From: Nonomuraea fuscirosea
GTDB taxonomy: Bacteria > Actinomycetota > Actinomycetes > Streptosporangiales > Streptosporangiaceae
Direction of reading: 5' to 3'
Length of the DNA: 64,000 bases
Assembly: GCF_003001935.1 (NCBI RefSeq)
Contig: NZ_PVNG01000033.1
Span: 33,764-97,763 of the forward strand
Below are positions 52,366 through 60,850 of this stretch, piece after piece. The notes beneath the pieces were generated by a model, which searched no databases, was not told where the DNA came from, and saw only the letters and a program-made list of their open reading frames with translations. Each line of letters opens with the position of its first letter. The stretch's first letter is position 1. Made by a program: the position numbers and the translations under genes.

Positions 52366-53813
52366 GACTTCGCAGCAGACTGACCGCCCTGGCGACCGGC
52401 CTGGCCCTCGCGCTGACCGGCGCCGGCCTGGCCTCCGGCGCACCCGCGGCGTACGGCGACACCGCGCATGTCCAGCAGCTGGCCGCCGCCTGGGCCCCGT
52501 GGACCTCCTACGCCACCGGCGCGGTCGTCACCTACAACGGCGTCGACTACGTGTGCCTCCAGGCGCACACCTCCCAGCCCGGCTGGGAGCCGCCGAACGT
52601 GCCCGCCCTGTGGAAGCAGGGCTCGGGCGGCGGCGGCGGTGACACCTCGGCGCCGTCCGTGCCCGGCAACCTGCGCTCGACCGGCGTCACCTCCAGCAGC
52701 GTCTCGCTGGCCTGGAACGCCTCCTCCGACAACGTCGGCGTCACCGGCTACAACGTCTACCGCGGCGGCAGCCTGGTCACGACCGTGACCGGCACGTCGT
52801 ACACCGACACCGGCCGCGCCGCGAGCACCGGCTACACCTACACGGTCCGCGCCCGCGACGCGGCGGGGAACCTGTCCGGCGTCAGCAACTCCGTCACCGC
52901 GACCACCTCCGCGGGCGGCGGGGGCGGCGGCGACAACCCCACCAAGATGGCCGGCGCCCCCTACCTCTACATGGGCTGGGGCAACCCGCCCAACCCGGGC
53001 GCGGTCATGGACGCGACCGGCGTCAAGTCGTTCACGATGGCGTTCATCCTGTCGAGCGGCGGCTGCAACCCGGCCTGGGACGGCAACCGACCGCTGACCG
53101 GCGGCGCCGACCAGCAGGCGATCAACACGATCAAGTCGAAGGGCGGCAGCGTCCAGATCTCCTTCGGCGGCTGGCAGGGCAACAAGCTCGGCCCCAACTG
53201 CTCCACGCCGCAGGCGTTCGCGGGCGCGGTGCAGCAGGTCATCAACGCCGTCGGCCCCGCCGTCGTGGACTTCGACATCGAGAACACCGACGAGTTCGAG
53301 AACTACACCGTCCAGGACCGCATCCTGAACGGGCTCAAGATCGTCAAGCAGAACAACCCGAACGTCAAGGTCGTCGTCACCTTCGGCACCTCCAGGACGG
53401 GTCCCAACAACCACGGCATCAGGCTCATCAACCAGTCCAGGGCACTCGGCGTGCCGATCGACAACTACACGATCATGCCGTTCGACTTCGGCAGCCCGAA
53501 CATCTACCAGGACACCGTCAACGCCTCCGAGGGCCTGAAGAACGCACTGAAGAGCGCGTTCGGCTGGAACGACGCGCAGGCGTACGCGCACATGGGCATC
53601 TCCGGCATGAACGGCGTGTCCGACCAGCAGGAGATGACCACGCCCGGCACCTGGACCCAGATCCGCGACTGGGCCAGGGCGAGGGGACTGACCAGGCTCG
53701 CCTACTGGGCGGTCAACCGCGACCGGCCCTGCCCCGGCGGGGGAGTCGTCTCCCACTGCAGCGGCATCGCCCAGTCCGACTGGGAGTTCACCCGCACCAC
53801 CGCCGGTTTCTGA
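52362..53813 (+). CDS. Secreted GH18 chitinase, CBM5/12-FnIII-GH18
   Basis: 483 aa. Signal peptide with a hydrophobic core up to about residue 27. A CBM5/12 chitin-binding module is at ~42-87 (WTSYATGAVVTYNGVDYVCL, AHTSQPGWEPPNVPALWKQ). FnIII follows at ~97-185, then a GH18 domain. The catalytic region reads AVVDFDIENTDEF, so the first Asp of DxxDxDxE is Ala while the D-x-D-x-E core is kept, as in some bacterial chitinases of this branch. ATG overlaps the stop of the first chitinase. Cleaves chitin extracellularly, probably with a different mode from its neighbours. Confidence 0.9.
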   Translation: MRLRSRLTALATGLALALTGAGLASGAPAAYGDTAHVQQLAAAWAPWTSYATGAVVTYNGVDYVCLQAHTSQPGWEPPNVPALWKQGSGGGGGDTSAPSVPGNLRSTGVTSSSVSLAWNASSDNVGVTGYNVYRGGSLVTTVTGTSYTDTGRAASTGYTYTVRARDAAGNLSGVSNSVTATTSAGGGGGGDNPTKMAGAPYLYMGWGNPPNPGAVMDATGVKSFTMAFILSSGGCNPAWDGNRPLTGGADQQAINTIKSKGGSVQISFGGWQGNKLGPNCSTPQAFAGAVQQVINAVGPAVVDFDIENTDEFENYTVQDRILNGLKIVKQNNPNVKVVVTFGTSRTGPNNHGIRLINQSRALGVPIDNYTIMPFDFGSPNIYQDTVNASEGLKNALKSAFGWNDAQAYAHMGISGMNGVSDQQEMTTPGTWTQIRDWARARGLTRLAYWAVNRDRPCPGGGVVSHCSGIAQSDWEFTRTTAGF

Positions 53814-53821
53814 CCCGCTGA

Positions 53822-53853
53822 GCGGCCCGTCCTCCCCGCGGAGGGCGGGCCGC
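53822..53853 (+). terminator. Hairpin between chitinase genes 2 and 3
   Basis: GCGGCCCGTCCTCC (53822-53835) and GGAGGGCGGGCCGC (53840-53853) form a 14-bp stem with one mismatch and a 4-nt loop. It may attenuate or stabilise the upstream message. Confidence 0.6.
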
Positions 53854-53870
53854 AGTGAGGAACACCCTCC

Positions 53871-55682
53871 ATGAGATTCCGAGCGGTCCTGCTCGCCACT
53901 GCTCTGACCGTCCTGCCCGCCACAGTCGTGACGGTCCTGCCCGCCGCCCCGGCTGCGGCCGCGAACATCCTGGCCAACCCCGGCTTCGAGTCCGGTCTGA
54001 ACGGCTGGACCTGCCCGTCGGACGCGCAGGCCGTGTCCGCGCCGGTGCACGGCGGCACGCGGGCGCTCCGAGCGACCCCGCAGGGCAGCGACTTCGCCCG
54101 ATGCCAGCAGGTCGTCACGGTCAGACCGGGCACGACGTACCAGCTGTCCGCGTGGGTGCAGGGCGACTACGTCTTCCTCGGCGCCACCGGAACGGGTGTC
54201 AGCGCCAGCACGTGGGGCGCGCCCGGCGGCCAGTGGGGCCAGCTCAAGACCTCCTTCACCACCGGGGCCGGCGTCACGTCGGTCACCATCCACCTCAACG
54301 GCTGGTACGGCCAGGGCCCCTACCTGGCCGACGACGTGGTCCTCGACGGCCCGGGCGGCACGACCGACACCCAGGCCCCGACGACTCCCGGCAACCTGAC
54401 GGTCGGCGGCGCCACCTCCTCCTCCCTCTCCCTGAGCTGGAACGCCTCGACGGACGACGTCGGCGTGGCCCGCTACGAGGTCTCCCGCGGCAACGCCGCC
54501 CCCGTCGCCGTCACGGGCACCAGCCACCAGGCGACCGGCCTGGCCGCCGCCACCACGTACCGCTTCAAGGTCCGCGCCTGCGACGCCGCGGGCAACTGCT
54601 CGCCCTACGGCTCCGAGGCGAGCGGCACCACGACCGCGGGAGGCGGCGGGGGAGGCGGGCTGCCGAAGCGGGTGCTCGTGGGCTACCTGCACGCGTCGTT
54701 CGCCAACGGCTCCGGTTACGTGCGCATGAGCGACGTACCCGACGCATGGGACGTCATCAACCTCGCCTTCGGCGAACCCACCTCCGTCACCTCGGGTGAC
54801 ATCAGGTTCCGCCAGTGCCCGGCCGCCGAGTGCCCGAACGTCGAGTCCGAGGCCGACTTCATCGCCGCCATCAGGGCCAAGCAGGCCAGGGGCAAGAAGG
54901 TGCTGATCTCGATCGGCGGCCAGAACGGCCAGGTCCAGCTCACCACCCCGGCCGCGCGTGACAAGTTCGTCGAGTCCGTCGGCGCGATCATCGACAGGTA
55001 CGGCCTCGACGGCCTCGACATCGACTTCGAGGGCCACTCCCTCCACCTCGACCCCGGCGACACCAACCTCGCCAATCCCACGACGCCGGTCGTCGTCAAC
55101 CTGATCGCCGCGCTCAAGAGGCTCAAGAGCCGCTACGGCGCCCGCTTCACGCTGACCATGGCCCCCGAGACGTTCTTCGTCCAGCTCGGCTACCAGTTCT
55201 ACGGCCCGGGGCCGAACGGCGCGGCCGACAGCAGGGCCGCCTCCTATCTGCCCGTCATCCACGCCATGCGCGACGACCTGACCCTGCTCCACGTGCAGGA
55301 CTACAACTCGGGGCCGATCAGGGGCCTCGACGACCAGTACCACACGATGGGCGGGCACGACTTCCACGTGGCGATGACGGACATGCTGCTGGCCGGCTTC
55401 CCGATCATGGGCGACGCGGCCAACAGGTTCCCGCCGCTGCGTCAGGACCAGGTCGCCATCGGACTGCCCGCCTCGGTGAACGCGGGCAACGGGTTCACCA
55501 CCGTCGCGGAGGTGCAGAAGGCGCTCGACTGCCTGACCAAGGGGAGCAACTGCGGGACGTACCGGCCGCGCGGCGTCTACCCGGACCTGCGCGGCCTGAT
55601 GGCCTGGTCGATCAACTGGGACCGGTTCAACGGGACCGAGTTCTCCCGCAGCCACCGCGCCTACCTGGACAGACTCGGCTGA
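53871..55682 (+). CDS. Secreted GH18 chitinase, N-terminal CBM-FnIII-GH18
   Basis: 603 aa. Signal peptide (MRFRAVLLATALTVLPAT, cleavage near AAAA). A jelly-roll binding domain of the CBM4/9-like type occupies ~36-163 (NILANPGFESGLNGWTC, YLADDVVLDG), FnIII ~165-255, a glycine linker, and a GH18 barrel from ~262 (KRVLVGYLHASFANG). The catalytic motif is LDGLDIDFEG with Glu near residue 387, followed by MAPETFF and QDYNSGP. ATG at 53871 with a short leader after a hairpin. Third gene of the array. Confidence 0.92.
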   Translation: MRFRAVLLATALTVLPATVVTVLPAAPAAAANILANPGFESGLNGWTCPSDAQAVSAPVHGGTRALRATPQGSDFARCQQVVTVRPGTTYQLSAWVQGDYVFLGATGTGVSASTWGAPGGQWGQLKTSFTTGAGVTSVTIHLNGWYGQGPYLADDVVLDGPGGTTDTQAPTTPGNLTVGGATSSSLSLSWNASTDDVGVARYEVSRGNAAPVAVTGTSHQATGLAAATTYRFKVRACDAAGNCSPYGSEASGTTTAGGGGGGGLPKRVLVGYLHASFANGSGYVRMSDVPDAWDVINLAFGEPTSVTSGDIRFRQCPAAECPNVESEADFIAAIRAKQARGKKVLISIGGQNGQVQLTTPAARDKFVESVGAIIDRYGLDGLDIDFEGHSLHLDPGDTNLANPTTPVVVNLIAALKRLKSRYGARFTLTMAPETFFVQLGYQFYGPGPNGAADSRAASYLPVIHAMRDDLTLLHVQDYNSGPIRGLDDQYHTMGGHDFHVAMTDMLLAGFPIMGDAANRFPPLRQDQVAIGLPASVNAGNGFTTVAEVQKALDCLTKGSNCGTYRPRGVYPDLRGLMAWSINWDRFNGTEFSRSHRAYLDRLG

Positions 55683-55699
55683 GACCCGGACGCGAGCCC

Positions 55700-55785
55700 G
55701 GCTCCCAGCCGGGCTCCGAACCGAGCCCTCAGCCGGGCTCTCCACCGGGCTTCAGCCGGGCTTCAGCCGGGTTTCAGCCGAACCG
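55700..55785. repeat. CAGCCGGGCT repeats between convergent genes
   Basis: CAGCCGGGCT or a near copy occurs at 55706, 55730, 55753, 55764 and 55775; the last copies have an 11-bp period and run into the stop codon of the NarG-like gene. GC-rich and able to fold, so it may terminate both transcripts. Confidence 0.7.
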
Positions 55786-57351
55786 GACGAGCTGGGTCGG
55801 CTTGAGCGGCAGGCCCAGCCCCGGCGGCCGGTAGGTGGGCAGCGCCTCGCCGTACTCGTGCATCCAGGCGTGGTCCACCAGCAGCCGCATCCGCCGCTCC
55901 TCCCGCGCCCCGCCCGGTTCGGCCGGGGCGCGGGACCCGGCCAGCCGGGCCACCGCCTCGGCCAGCAGGCCGGGCTCCGGCGGCGACAGGTCGCAGTGCT
56001 CGTCCGGCCCGATGAGCAGGTCCACCTCCGGCGGCAGCGGATAGATCGGCCGCGGCAGCGCCAGCACCCGGGGCGGCGGCGCCATCGGCCAGCCGTCCGC
56101 CACCGCCTCCAGCAGCACCGAGCGCGCCGTCCTGCGCGCGAACAGCCCCTCCGCCAGCGCCCAGCTCAGCGCCCCCACGTCGGAACGGTCCTCGCCGCAC
56201 GCGTGCAGGCACAGGTACGGCACCAGCGGGATCCCCGCCCCGCCCGTCTGCGCCCACCCGCCGCCGCACCCGGTGAGCACCAGCAGGGCCAGCATCGCCC
56301 GGTAGGCGGTGTCCGCGTGCGGCGTCTCCAGCCGCCCCGGCACGATCACGCACCGCCCGCCGGTCTTCTCCGCCGTCACCCCCAGCTCCCGCGCCGTCTT
56401 CAGCGCCCGCGACGCGGCCACCCCCGTGTACGCCTCCTGCCAGGCCGGCGTGTACGGCTCCGCCCGGTCCTCATACCCGGCCGGCCACACCCCCGGCAGC
56501 CCGGGCCGCGCCACCCCGTAGACCGCGAGCAGCAGGTCGAACACCGTCGTCACCAGGTCGTCCCCGTCACGCAGCACCGGCACGCCGCGCCGCAGCACCC
56601 CGGGCCCGTCGTCGAAGCGCGGCAGCAGCACCTCCACCGCCTCACCGCCGTACACGCTGAGCCGCCCGCACGCCCCGCCGGTCAGCTCACCCGGCACGTA
56701 CGCGTCCTCCCGCCCGCGCAGCCGCACCAGGTAAGGCAGGTCCGTACGCTCCATGGCGTGCCCGTCGAACGGCGTGCGGTCCAGGAAGAACTCCTTGAGC
56801 AGCACATGCCCCATCGCCATGGCCAGCGCCCCGTCCGTGCCCGGCCGGACCACGAGCGTCTCGTCCGACAGCCGCGTCGGATGCGTGCCGATCGCGACCA
56901 CCTTCTGCCCCTTGTACCGCCCGGCGATCACCCACGGGGTCCCCGCCGTCCGGACGAGCCGGTTGTTCTCCCCCCAGAGCAGCACGTACGCCGCCCGCGC
57001 CCAGTCGTCGGCCCCCGGCCCCGTGTAGCACGGGCCCAGCACCTGCTCGGGCGCGCACGGATGCTCGGTCAGCACCGCGCCGCCGAGCCCGCCCACCACC
57101 CCTGCCAGCGGCGACGTCGCCAGCGCCGCCACCCGCTCGGGCCCGTGCCGGGTGGCGGTGCAGACGATCGCCGCCGCCGCCAGCTCCGCCGCCGTGCCGT
57201 CGTCCAGCGGCACCCGTCTCTCGCCCCTGGCCCGCTGGTATTGCTGTGAGTTCCCTGTGAGTTTCGCCCAGGCCGCGACCGGGTCGCGCAGCCCATCTCT
57301 CACCTCGAAGTAGAGCCTGACCAGTGCCTGGTTGACCTGCGATCCCCCCAT
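55774..57351 (-). CDS. NarG-like molybdopterin oxidoreductase relative lacking metal-site regions
   Basis: 525 aa against about 1200 for NarG. The alignment to nitrate reductase alpha starts after the [4Fe-4S] domain: RDPVAAWAKLTGNSQQYQRA, then ADDWARAAYVLLWGENNRLV, RYKGQKVVAIGTHP, GTDGALAMAMGHVLLKEFFL, TDLPYLVRL, PAWQEAYTGVAASRALKTAR and ADTAYRAMLALLVLTGCGGG. The segment that holds the Mo-ligand Asp in NarG (YDWYCDLPP type) reads TEHPCAPEQ, with no Asp, and no cysteine cluster is present at the N-terminus. No narHJI genes are nearby. Likely without nitrate reductase activity; it may keep the guanine-dinucleotide cofactor fold or serve another role. Start uncertain near 57351. Confidence 0.7.
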   Translation of the reverse strand: MGGSQVNQALVRLYFEVRDGLRDPVAAWAKLTGNSQQYQRARGERRVPLDDGTAAELAAAAIVCTATRHGPERVAALATSPLAGVVGGLGGAVLTEHPCAPEQVLGPCYTGPGADDWARAAYVLLWGENNRLVRTAGTPWVIAGRYKGQKVVAIGTHPTRLSDETLVVRPGTDGALAMAMGHVLLKEFFLDRTPFDGHAMERTDLPYLVRLRGREDAYVPGELTGGACGRLSVYGGEAVEVLLPRFDDGPGVLRRGVPVLRDGDDLVTTVFDLLLAVYGVARPGLPGVWPAGYEDRAEPYTPAWQEAYTGVAASRALKTARELGVTAEKTGGRCVIVPGRLETPHADTAYRAMLALLVLTGCGGGWAQTGGAGIPLVPYLCLHACGEDRSDVGALSWALAEGLFARRTARSVLLEAVADGWPMAPPPRVLALPRPIYPLPPEVDLLIGPDEHCDLSPPEPGLLAEAVARLAGSRAPAEPGGAREERRMRLLVDHAWMHEYGEALPTYRPPGLGLPLKPTQLVRFG

Positions 57352-57469
57352 GGAAAAAGTTCAACACAGACGGTGATGTCGTATCGGGATACGTGTCGGC
57401 ATGTCGGGGATAAGAATCGGATAGCCCTGGTGGCGGCAGTGTCCGGGGTACGGCAGGCTAGATGCCGCC

Positions 57470-58861
57470 ATGGATTACGCAGCTCTCACGGGGATCGTCC
57501 TCGTAGCCGGTGTCGCGCTCGCCCTCGTCGCCCAGTGGCGTGACTGGCGGCCTCCGCTGATCGTCGCCATCCTCGTGGGCGTCGCCGTACGCGTGCTCAT
57601 CATGTACACCTCGGCGATCGACACCTGGCAGCCCGTCGACTTCGTGGAGAGCTTCAAGCCCGCGGGCGAGGCCGTGCTGCGCGGCGAGGACCCCGTGCTG
57701 GCCAGCGAGGGCGGCTGGCATTTCCTGCCGACCATCCCCTACGTCTACGGCATCCTGCTCTGGCTGGGCATCCCCTGGGAATACGCCGGGCGCCTGGTCA
57801 CCGTGGTCGCCGACATCGTGCTCATCCCGCTGGTCGCCAAGCTCGCCGGCGGGCCCAAGGCGTCACTGCGCGCCCTGCAGTACGCGCTCAACCCGATCGC
57901 CGTGCTCGTCGCCTCCGTGCACGGCCAGGTGGAGCCGGTGGCGCTCGTGTTCGGCGTGGCCGCGTTCGTCGTCGCCCGCGGCCCCGGCGACCCCGACCGG
58001 CCCGGCATGGTCACCGACGTGGTCGCCAAGGTCCGCGCCGGCGTGGCCGCGTACGGCGTGAAGCGCTCCGTCCCGCGCGTGATCGGCCGCGGCGGCATGC
58101 TGCACCGGGCCCTGCTGCCCGGCGACGACGACCGCGCCCAGTTGCGGCGCGGCGCGCTGGCCGGCGTGCTGATGGGCCTGGCGCTGTGCGCCAAGAGCTG
58201 GCCGATCTGGCTGATCCCCGGCATGCTGCTGCTCCTGCCCAGCCTGCGCGCCCGCGTGGCCGCGCTGTTCACCACCGGCCTGCTGCCGATCTTCTTCCTG
58301 GTGACGCTGCCGGTCTTCGCCGGCACCTCGCTCAACCAGATCCCCGCGGTCATCGACACCATCCGCGACATCCGGCCCATCGTCGGCGAATGGGGCTGGA
58401 CCCCGTGGTTCACCGGCGGCAGCTGGGACCTGCGGCCCGAGCTGGCCTCGTTCGGCACCAACCTCATCTACGCCGCCGTCGTCCTCGTCATCGTCTACTG
58501 GCGGCGGGCCGACCCGATCGACATGACCACGGCGATCCTGCTCGTCTTCATGGTCCTGACGCCCCGGCTGGGCGCCCAGTACCTGCTGTGGTTCATGCCG
58601 TTCCTGGTCGCCAGGCCGGCCAAGTGGGCCTGGGCGGCCATCCTGGGCTGCTCGATCTGGGCCGGCTACGGCTACCTCGTCATGACGCAGTTCGACAGCG
58701 GCGGGTGGTGGCTGCAGCACACGTACTGGTCGCGGGCCTCCATCGTGCTGCTGCCGATCCTCGCGCTGGCCATGCCCTGGGGCCGCCGCGTCGCGACGGT
58801 CCCAGGACTGGCCGCCTCAGTGGGCCGGTCGGCCACCACCAAGATCAGCTCACCGGCATAG
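57470..58861 (+). CDS. GT-C type membrane glycosyltransferase (GT87/DUF2029-like)
   Basis: 463 aa with about ten membrane segments. After the first segments a lumenal loop holds TSAIDTWQPVDFVESFKPAG, followed by EDPVLASEGGWHFLPTIPYV and later ALQYALNPIAVLVASVHGQVE. The acidic residue in the first outer loop and the NP...G/HGQ motif suit polyprenyl-phosphate-dependent mannosyl/arabinosyltransferases. The acceptor is probably a cell-envelope glycan. The protein has a basic cytosolic insert (about residues 165-225). Convergent with erm, 12-bp overlap. Confidence 0.7.
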   Translation: MDYAALTGIVLVAGVALALVAQWRDWRPPLIVAILVGVAVRVLIMYTSAIDTWQPVDFVESFKPAGEAVLRGEDPVLASEGGWHFLPTIPYVYGILLWLGIPWEYAGRLVTVVADIVLIPLVAKLAGGPKASLRALQYALNPIAVLVASVHGQVEPVALVFGVAAFVVARGPGDPDRPGMVTDVVAKVRAGVAAYGVKRSVPRVIGRGGMLHRALLPGDDDRAQLRRGALAGVLMGLALCAKSWPIWLIPGMLLLLPSLRARVAALFTTGLLPIFFLVTLPVFAGTSLNQIPAVIDTIRDIRPIVGEWGWTPWFTGGSWDLRPELASFGTNLIYAAVVLVIVYWRRADPIDMTTAILLVFMVLTPRLGAQYLLWFMPFLVARPAKWAWAAILGCSIWAGYGYLVMTQFDSGGWWLQHTYWSRASIVLLPILALAMPWGRRVATVPGLAASVGRSATTKISSPA

Positions 58862-59677
58862 GCGCCCCCACAGCGTGACCCACTGGTCGGGGTGGACGTG
58901 GCCCACGACGGCGTCGCGGGCCACCCCGGCCGCCGCCAGCGCGGCGTCCACGCCGTCGTACCGGAGCCTCAGCGAGGCGCGCACCGAGCCGCCCACCCCG
59001 CCGAAGCCCAGCTCGACCAGCTCCCGGTAGGAGTGGCCGCCGGACACCAGCGGCCGCGGCCTGCGCTCCACGCGCAGGATCGCCGAGTCCACCGACGGCA
59101 CCGGCCTGAAGCTCTGCCTGCCGATCGTGTCGCCGAGCCGCCAGGAGAACCACGGCCACGACTCCACCGTGACCAGGCTCCACCGGCCGTAGTCGCCGGA
59201 GCGCTTGCGGGCGTACTCCCGCTGCGTGAGCAGCGTCGCCGAGGTCAGGGCCGGCGCCCGCAGGCACCAGTCCACGATCCGCGACGTGATCGCGTAGGGG
59301 ATGTTCCCCACCACCGCGAACGGCTCACGCGGCGCCCGCGCGGCCGTGAAGTCACCCCGCACCACCTCGATCCGGGGATCGCTGCGGGTACGGGAGGCCA
59401 GCCGGCCGGCCAGCCGCGGATCGATCTCGTAACCGATCACCCGCGCACCCGCCCCGGCCAGCGCCAGGGTGAGCACACCGGGGCCGGAGCCGGGCTCCAG
59501 CACCAGCCCCCTGGGCGCGGCGGCCTTGATCATCAGCTCGACGGCGTGATCGTCGGCCAGGAAGTTCTGCGACAGCGTGCGCCGCGCCCGATCCGCGGGC
59601 GTACGGCCTCCGCCGCCGTTCCTGACCTGTTTCCGCTGGGTGTGTGAATAGTTTCCGTGCGCGTAGTTCTGCGCCAC
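58850..59677 (-). CDS. erm: 23S rRNA adenine-N6 methyltransferase, Erm family
   Basis: 275 aa. Erm/KsgA-type Rossmann methyltransferase: RRTLSQNFLADDHAVELM, SAM motif I VLEPGSGPGVLTLALAG, IGYEIDPRLAGRLA, DFTAA, catalytic VGNIPYAITSRIV, and LTQREYARKRSGDYGRWSL, SWRLGDTIGRQSFRPVPSVD. These last segments separate Erm from KsgA. It would methylate A2058 and give macrolide-lincosamide-streptogramin B resistance. GTG start at 59677 with GAAGGG seven bases upstream. It is preceded by a short leader ORF and hairpins. No macrolide biosynthetic genes lie in the window, so it looks like an intrinsic inducible resistance gene. Confidence 0.92.
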   Translation of the reverse strand: MAQNYAHGNYSHTQRKQVRNGGGGRTPADRARRTLSQNFLADDHAVELMIKAAAPRGLVLEPGSGPGVLTLALAGAGARVIGYEIDPRLAGRLASRTRSDPRIEVVRGDFTAARAPREPFAVVGNIPYAITSRIVDWCLRAPALTSATLLTQREYARKRSGDYGRWSLVTVESWPWFSWRLGDTIGRQSFRPVPSVDSAILRVERRPRPLVSGGHSYRELVELGFGGVGGSVRASLRLRYDGVDAALAAAGVARDAVVGHVHPDQWVTLWGRLCR

Positions 59678-59765
59678 AGCACTGCCCTTCCGGGTCCTCG
59701 AGATTCGTCGGTCTCGGAGGGCCCTGGGCGCGCCTGCGGACGCTCAGCTCAGGTCGTCGCGTCCG
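59678..59765 (-). promoter_or_regulatory. Probable attenuator between leader ORF and erm
   Basis: Two hairpins fit here: an 8-bp stem (59736-59743 with 59759-59766) that covers the leader stop codon, and CCTCGAGA/TCTCGGAGG (59696-59703 with 59712-59720). AGGGC at 59718-59722 can pair with GCCCT at 59684-59688, the complement of the erm ribosome-binding site. Such alternatives are typical of stalling-controlled erm leaders. Confidence 0.55.
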
Positions 59766-59831
59766 CTAGCGGGCCAGAGCCCGGCTGTGGCGGATGCGGG
59801 TGAACACCGAGGAGCAGAATGTGCATGACAT
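59766..59831 (-). CDS. Erm leader peptide (21 aa)
   Basis: ATG at 59831 to TAG at 59766-59768 on the erm strand, 88 nt before the erm start. The peptide begins MSCTFCSSVFTRIRHS and contains Arg12-Ile13-Arg14, matching the Arg/Lys-x-Arg/Lys motif at which macrolides stall ribosomes in RLR-type erm leaders. The -10 element ends 7 bases before the ATG, so the transcript is probably leaderless. Assignment rests on position, promoter and motif, not on family similarity. Confidence 0.6.
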   Translation of the reverse strand: MSCTFCSSVFTRIRHSRALAR

Positions 59832-59838
59832 GCCGGTC

Positions 59839-59877
59839 ACTGTAGGCAGGGCCTCTTCCGGCGGGCAACGCAATAAA
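59839..59877 (-). promoter_or_regulatory. erm leader promoter with WhiB7-like A/T element
   Basis: Minus strand: -35 TTGCCC (59868-59863), 18-bp spacer, -10 TACAGT (59844-59839). A TTTATT patch (59877-59872) lies three bases upstream of the -35, the arrangement used by WhiB7/WblC-dependent antibiotic-response promoters. Confidence 0.5.
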
Positions 59878-59958
59878 GCACGTCCGGTTTCTACAATCGC
59901 CCGGCGTGGGCCCTCGGATAGCTTCGCGGCGTACCCCACCTCAGAAAGAGATACCGAC

Positions 59959-60813
59959 ATGGACGTACTCGACCACGCCGAGCAGTACCTGCTCCTGCAC
60001 GGAAGGCTCATCGACCGGCTGCGCTTCGAGGCGATGTTCCGCGGCGGGCCGCGCGAGCGCGTGCTCGACGCGCTGCGCGGCTACCAGAACGCCGACGGCG
60101 GGTTCGGCAACGCGCTGGAGCCCGACCTGCGCGGCGCGGGCAGTCAGCCGGAACCCGTCGAGGTGGCGTTCTGGATCCTGGACGAGATCGACGCGTTCGA
60201 CTCGCCCATGGTCACCGCCGCCTGCGACTACCTCGCCTCCATCACCACCTCCGACGGCGGCGTGCCGTGGGTGCTGCCGTCCGTCATGGACACGCCACGC
60301 GCCCCCTGGTGGCAGACGGACGACGACCCGCCCGGCGACCTCGTCCCCACCGCCGCGCTCGCCGCGCTCCTGCACGAGCACGGCGTCGACCATCCCTGGC
60401 TGGCCCCCGCCACCGAGTTCTGCTGGTCGCGGATCGCCGCGCTCAAGGAGCCCGGCGCCTACCAGGCCGGCGCCGTGGTGACGTTCCTTGACCGCGTGCC
60501 CGACCGGGAGCGGGCCGAGGCGGAGCTCGCGCGCGTGCGCGACGACCTCCTCGCCGCCGTCTCCTTCGACCTGGCCGCGTCCGGGCACGTGCACTTCCCG
60601 CTGGACTTCGCGCCCGCCCCGCTGCGGCTGCCGCTGTTCCCGCAGGACGTCCTGGACACCCACCTCGACGCCCTCCTCGCCGCGCAGACCGAGGAAGGGG
60701 GTTGGACGGCGAACTGGGCGATGTGGACGCCTCTCCTGGAGCACGAATGGGGCGGCCACATCACGATGGAGCGGCTCAAGACGCTGCGCGCATACGGAAG
60801 ACTCCCCGCCTGA
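59959..60813 (+). CDS. Prenyltransferase/squalene-cyclase-fold protein of unknown function
   Basis: 284 aa. Repeated alpha-hairpin motifs of the terpenoid cyclase/prenyltransferase toroid: LRGYQNADGGFGNALEPDL, SITTSDGGVPWVLP and LAAQTEEGGWTANWAMW (the QxxDGG / QxEEGGW QW-like pattern). The DxDD acid of true cyclases is not seen, so catalysis is uncertain. Cytoplasmic, no signal. ATG at 59959; upstream codons belong to the intergenic region. It is followed by an AraC regulator 37 bp later. Confidence 0.7.
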   Translation: MDVLDHAEQYLLLHGRLIDRLRFEAMFRGGPRERVLDALRGYQNADGGFGNALEPDLRGAGSQPEPVEVAFWILDEIDAFDSPMVTAACDYLASITTSDGGVPWVLPSVMDTPRAPWWQTDDDPPGDLVPTAALAALLHEHGVDHPWLAPATEFCWSRIAALKEPGAYQAGAVVTFLDRVPDRERAEAELARVRDDLLAAVSFDLAASGHVHFPLDFAPAPLRLPLFPQDVLDTHLDALLAAQTEEGGWTANWAMWTPLLEHEWGGHITMERLKTLRAYGRLPA

Positions 60814-60850
60814 CCCGGTTTCTGTCAGAGGGCTCACGTACGTTGGTGGC

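Noticed and set aside
55774..57351. Functional respiratory nitrate reductase
   Set aside because: Missing FeS domain, Mo-ligand Asp and all partner subunits.
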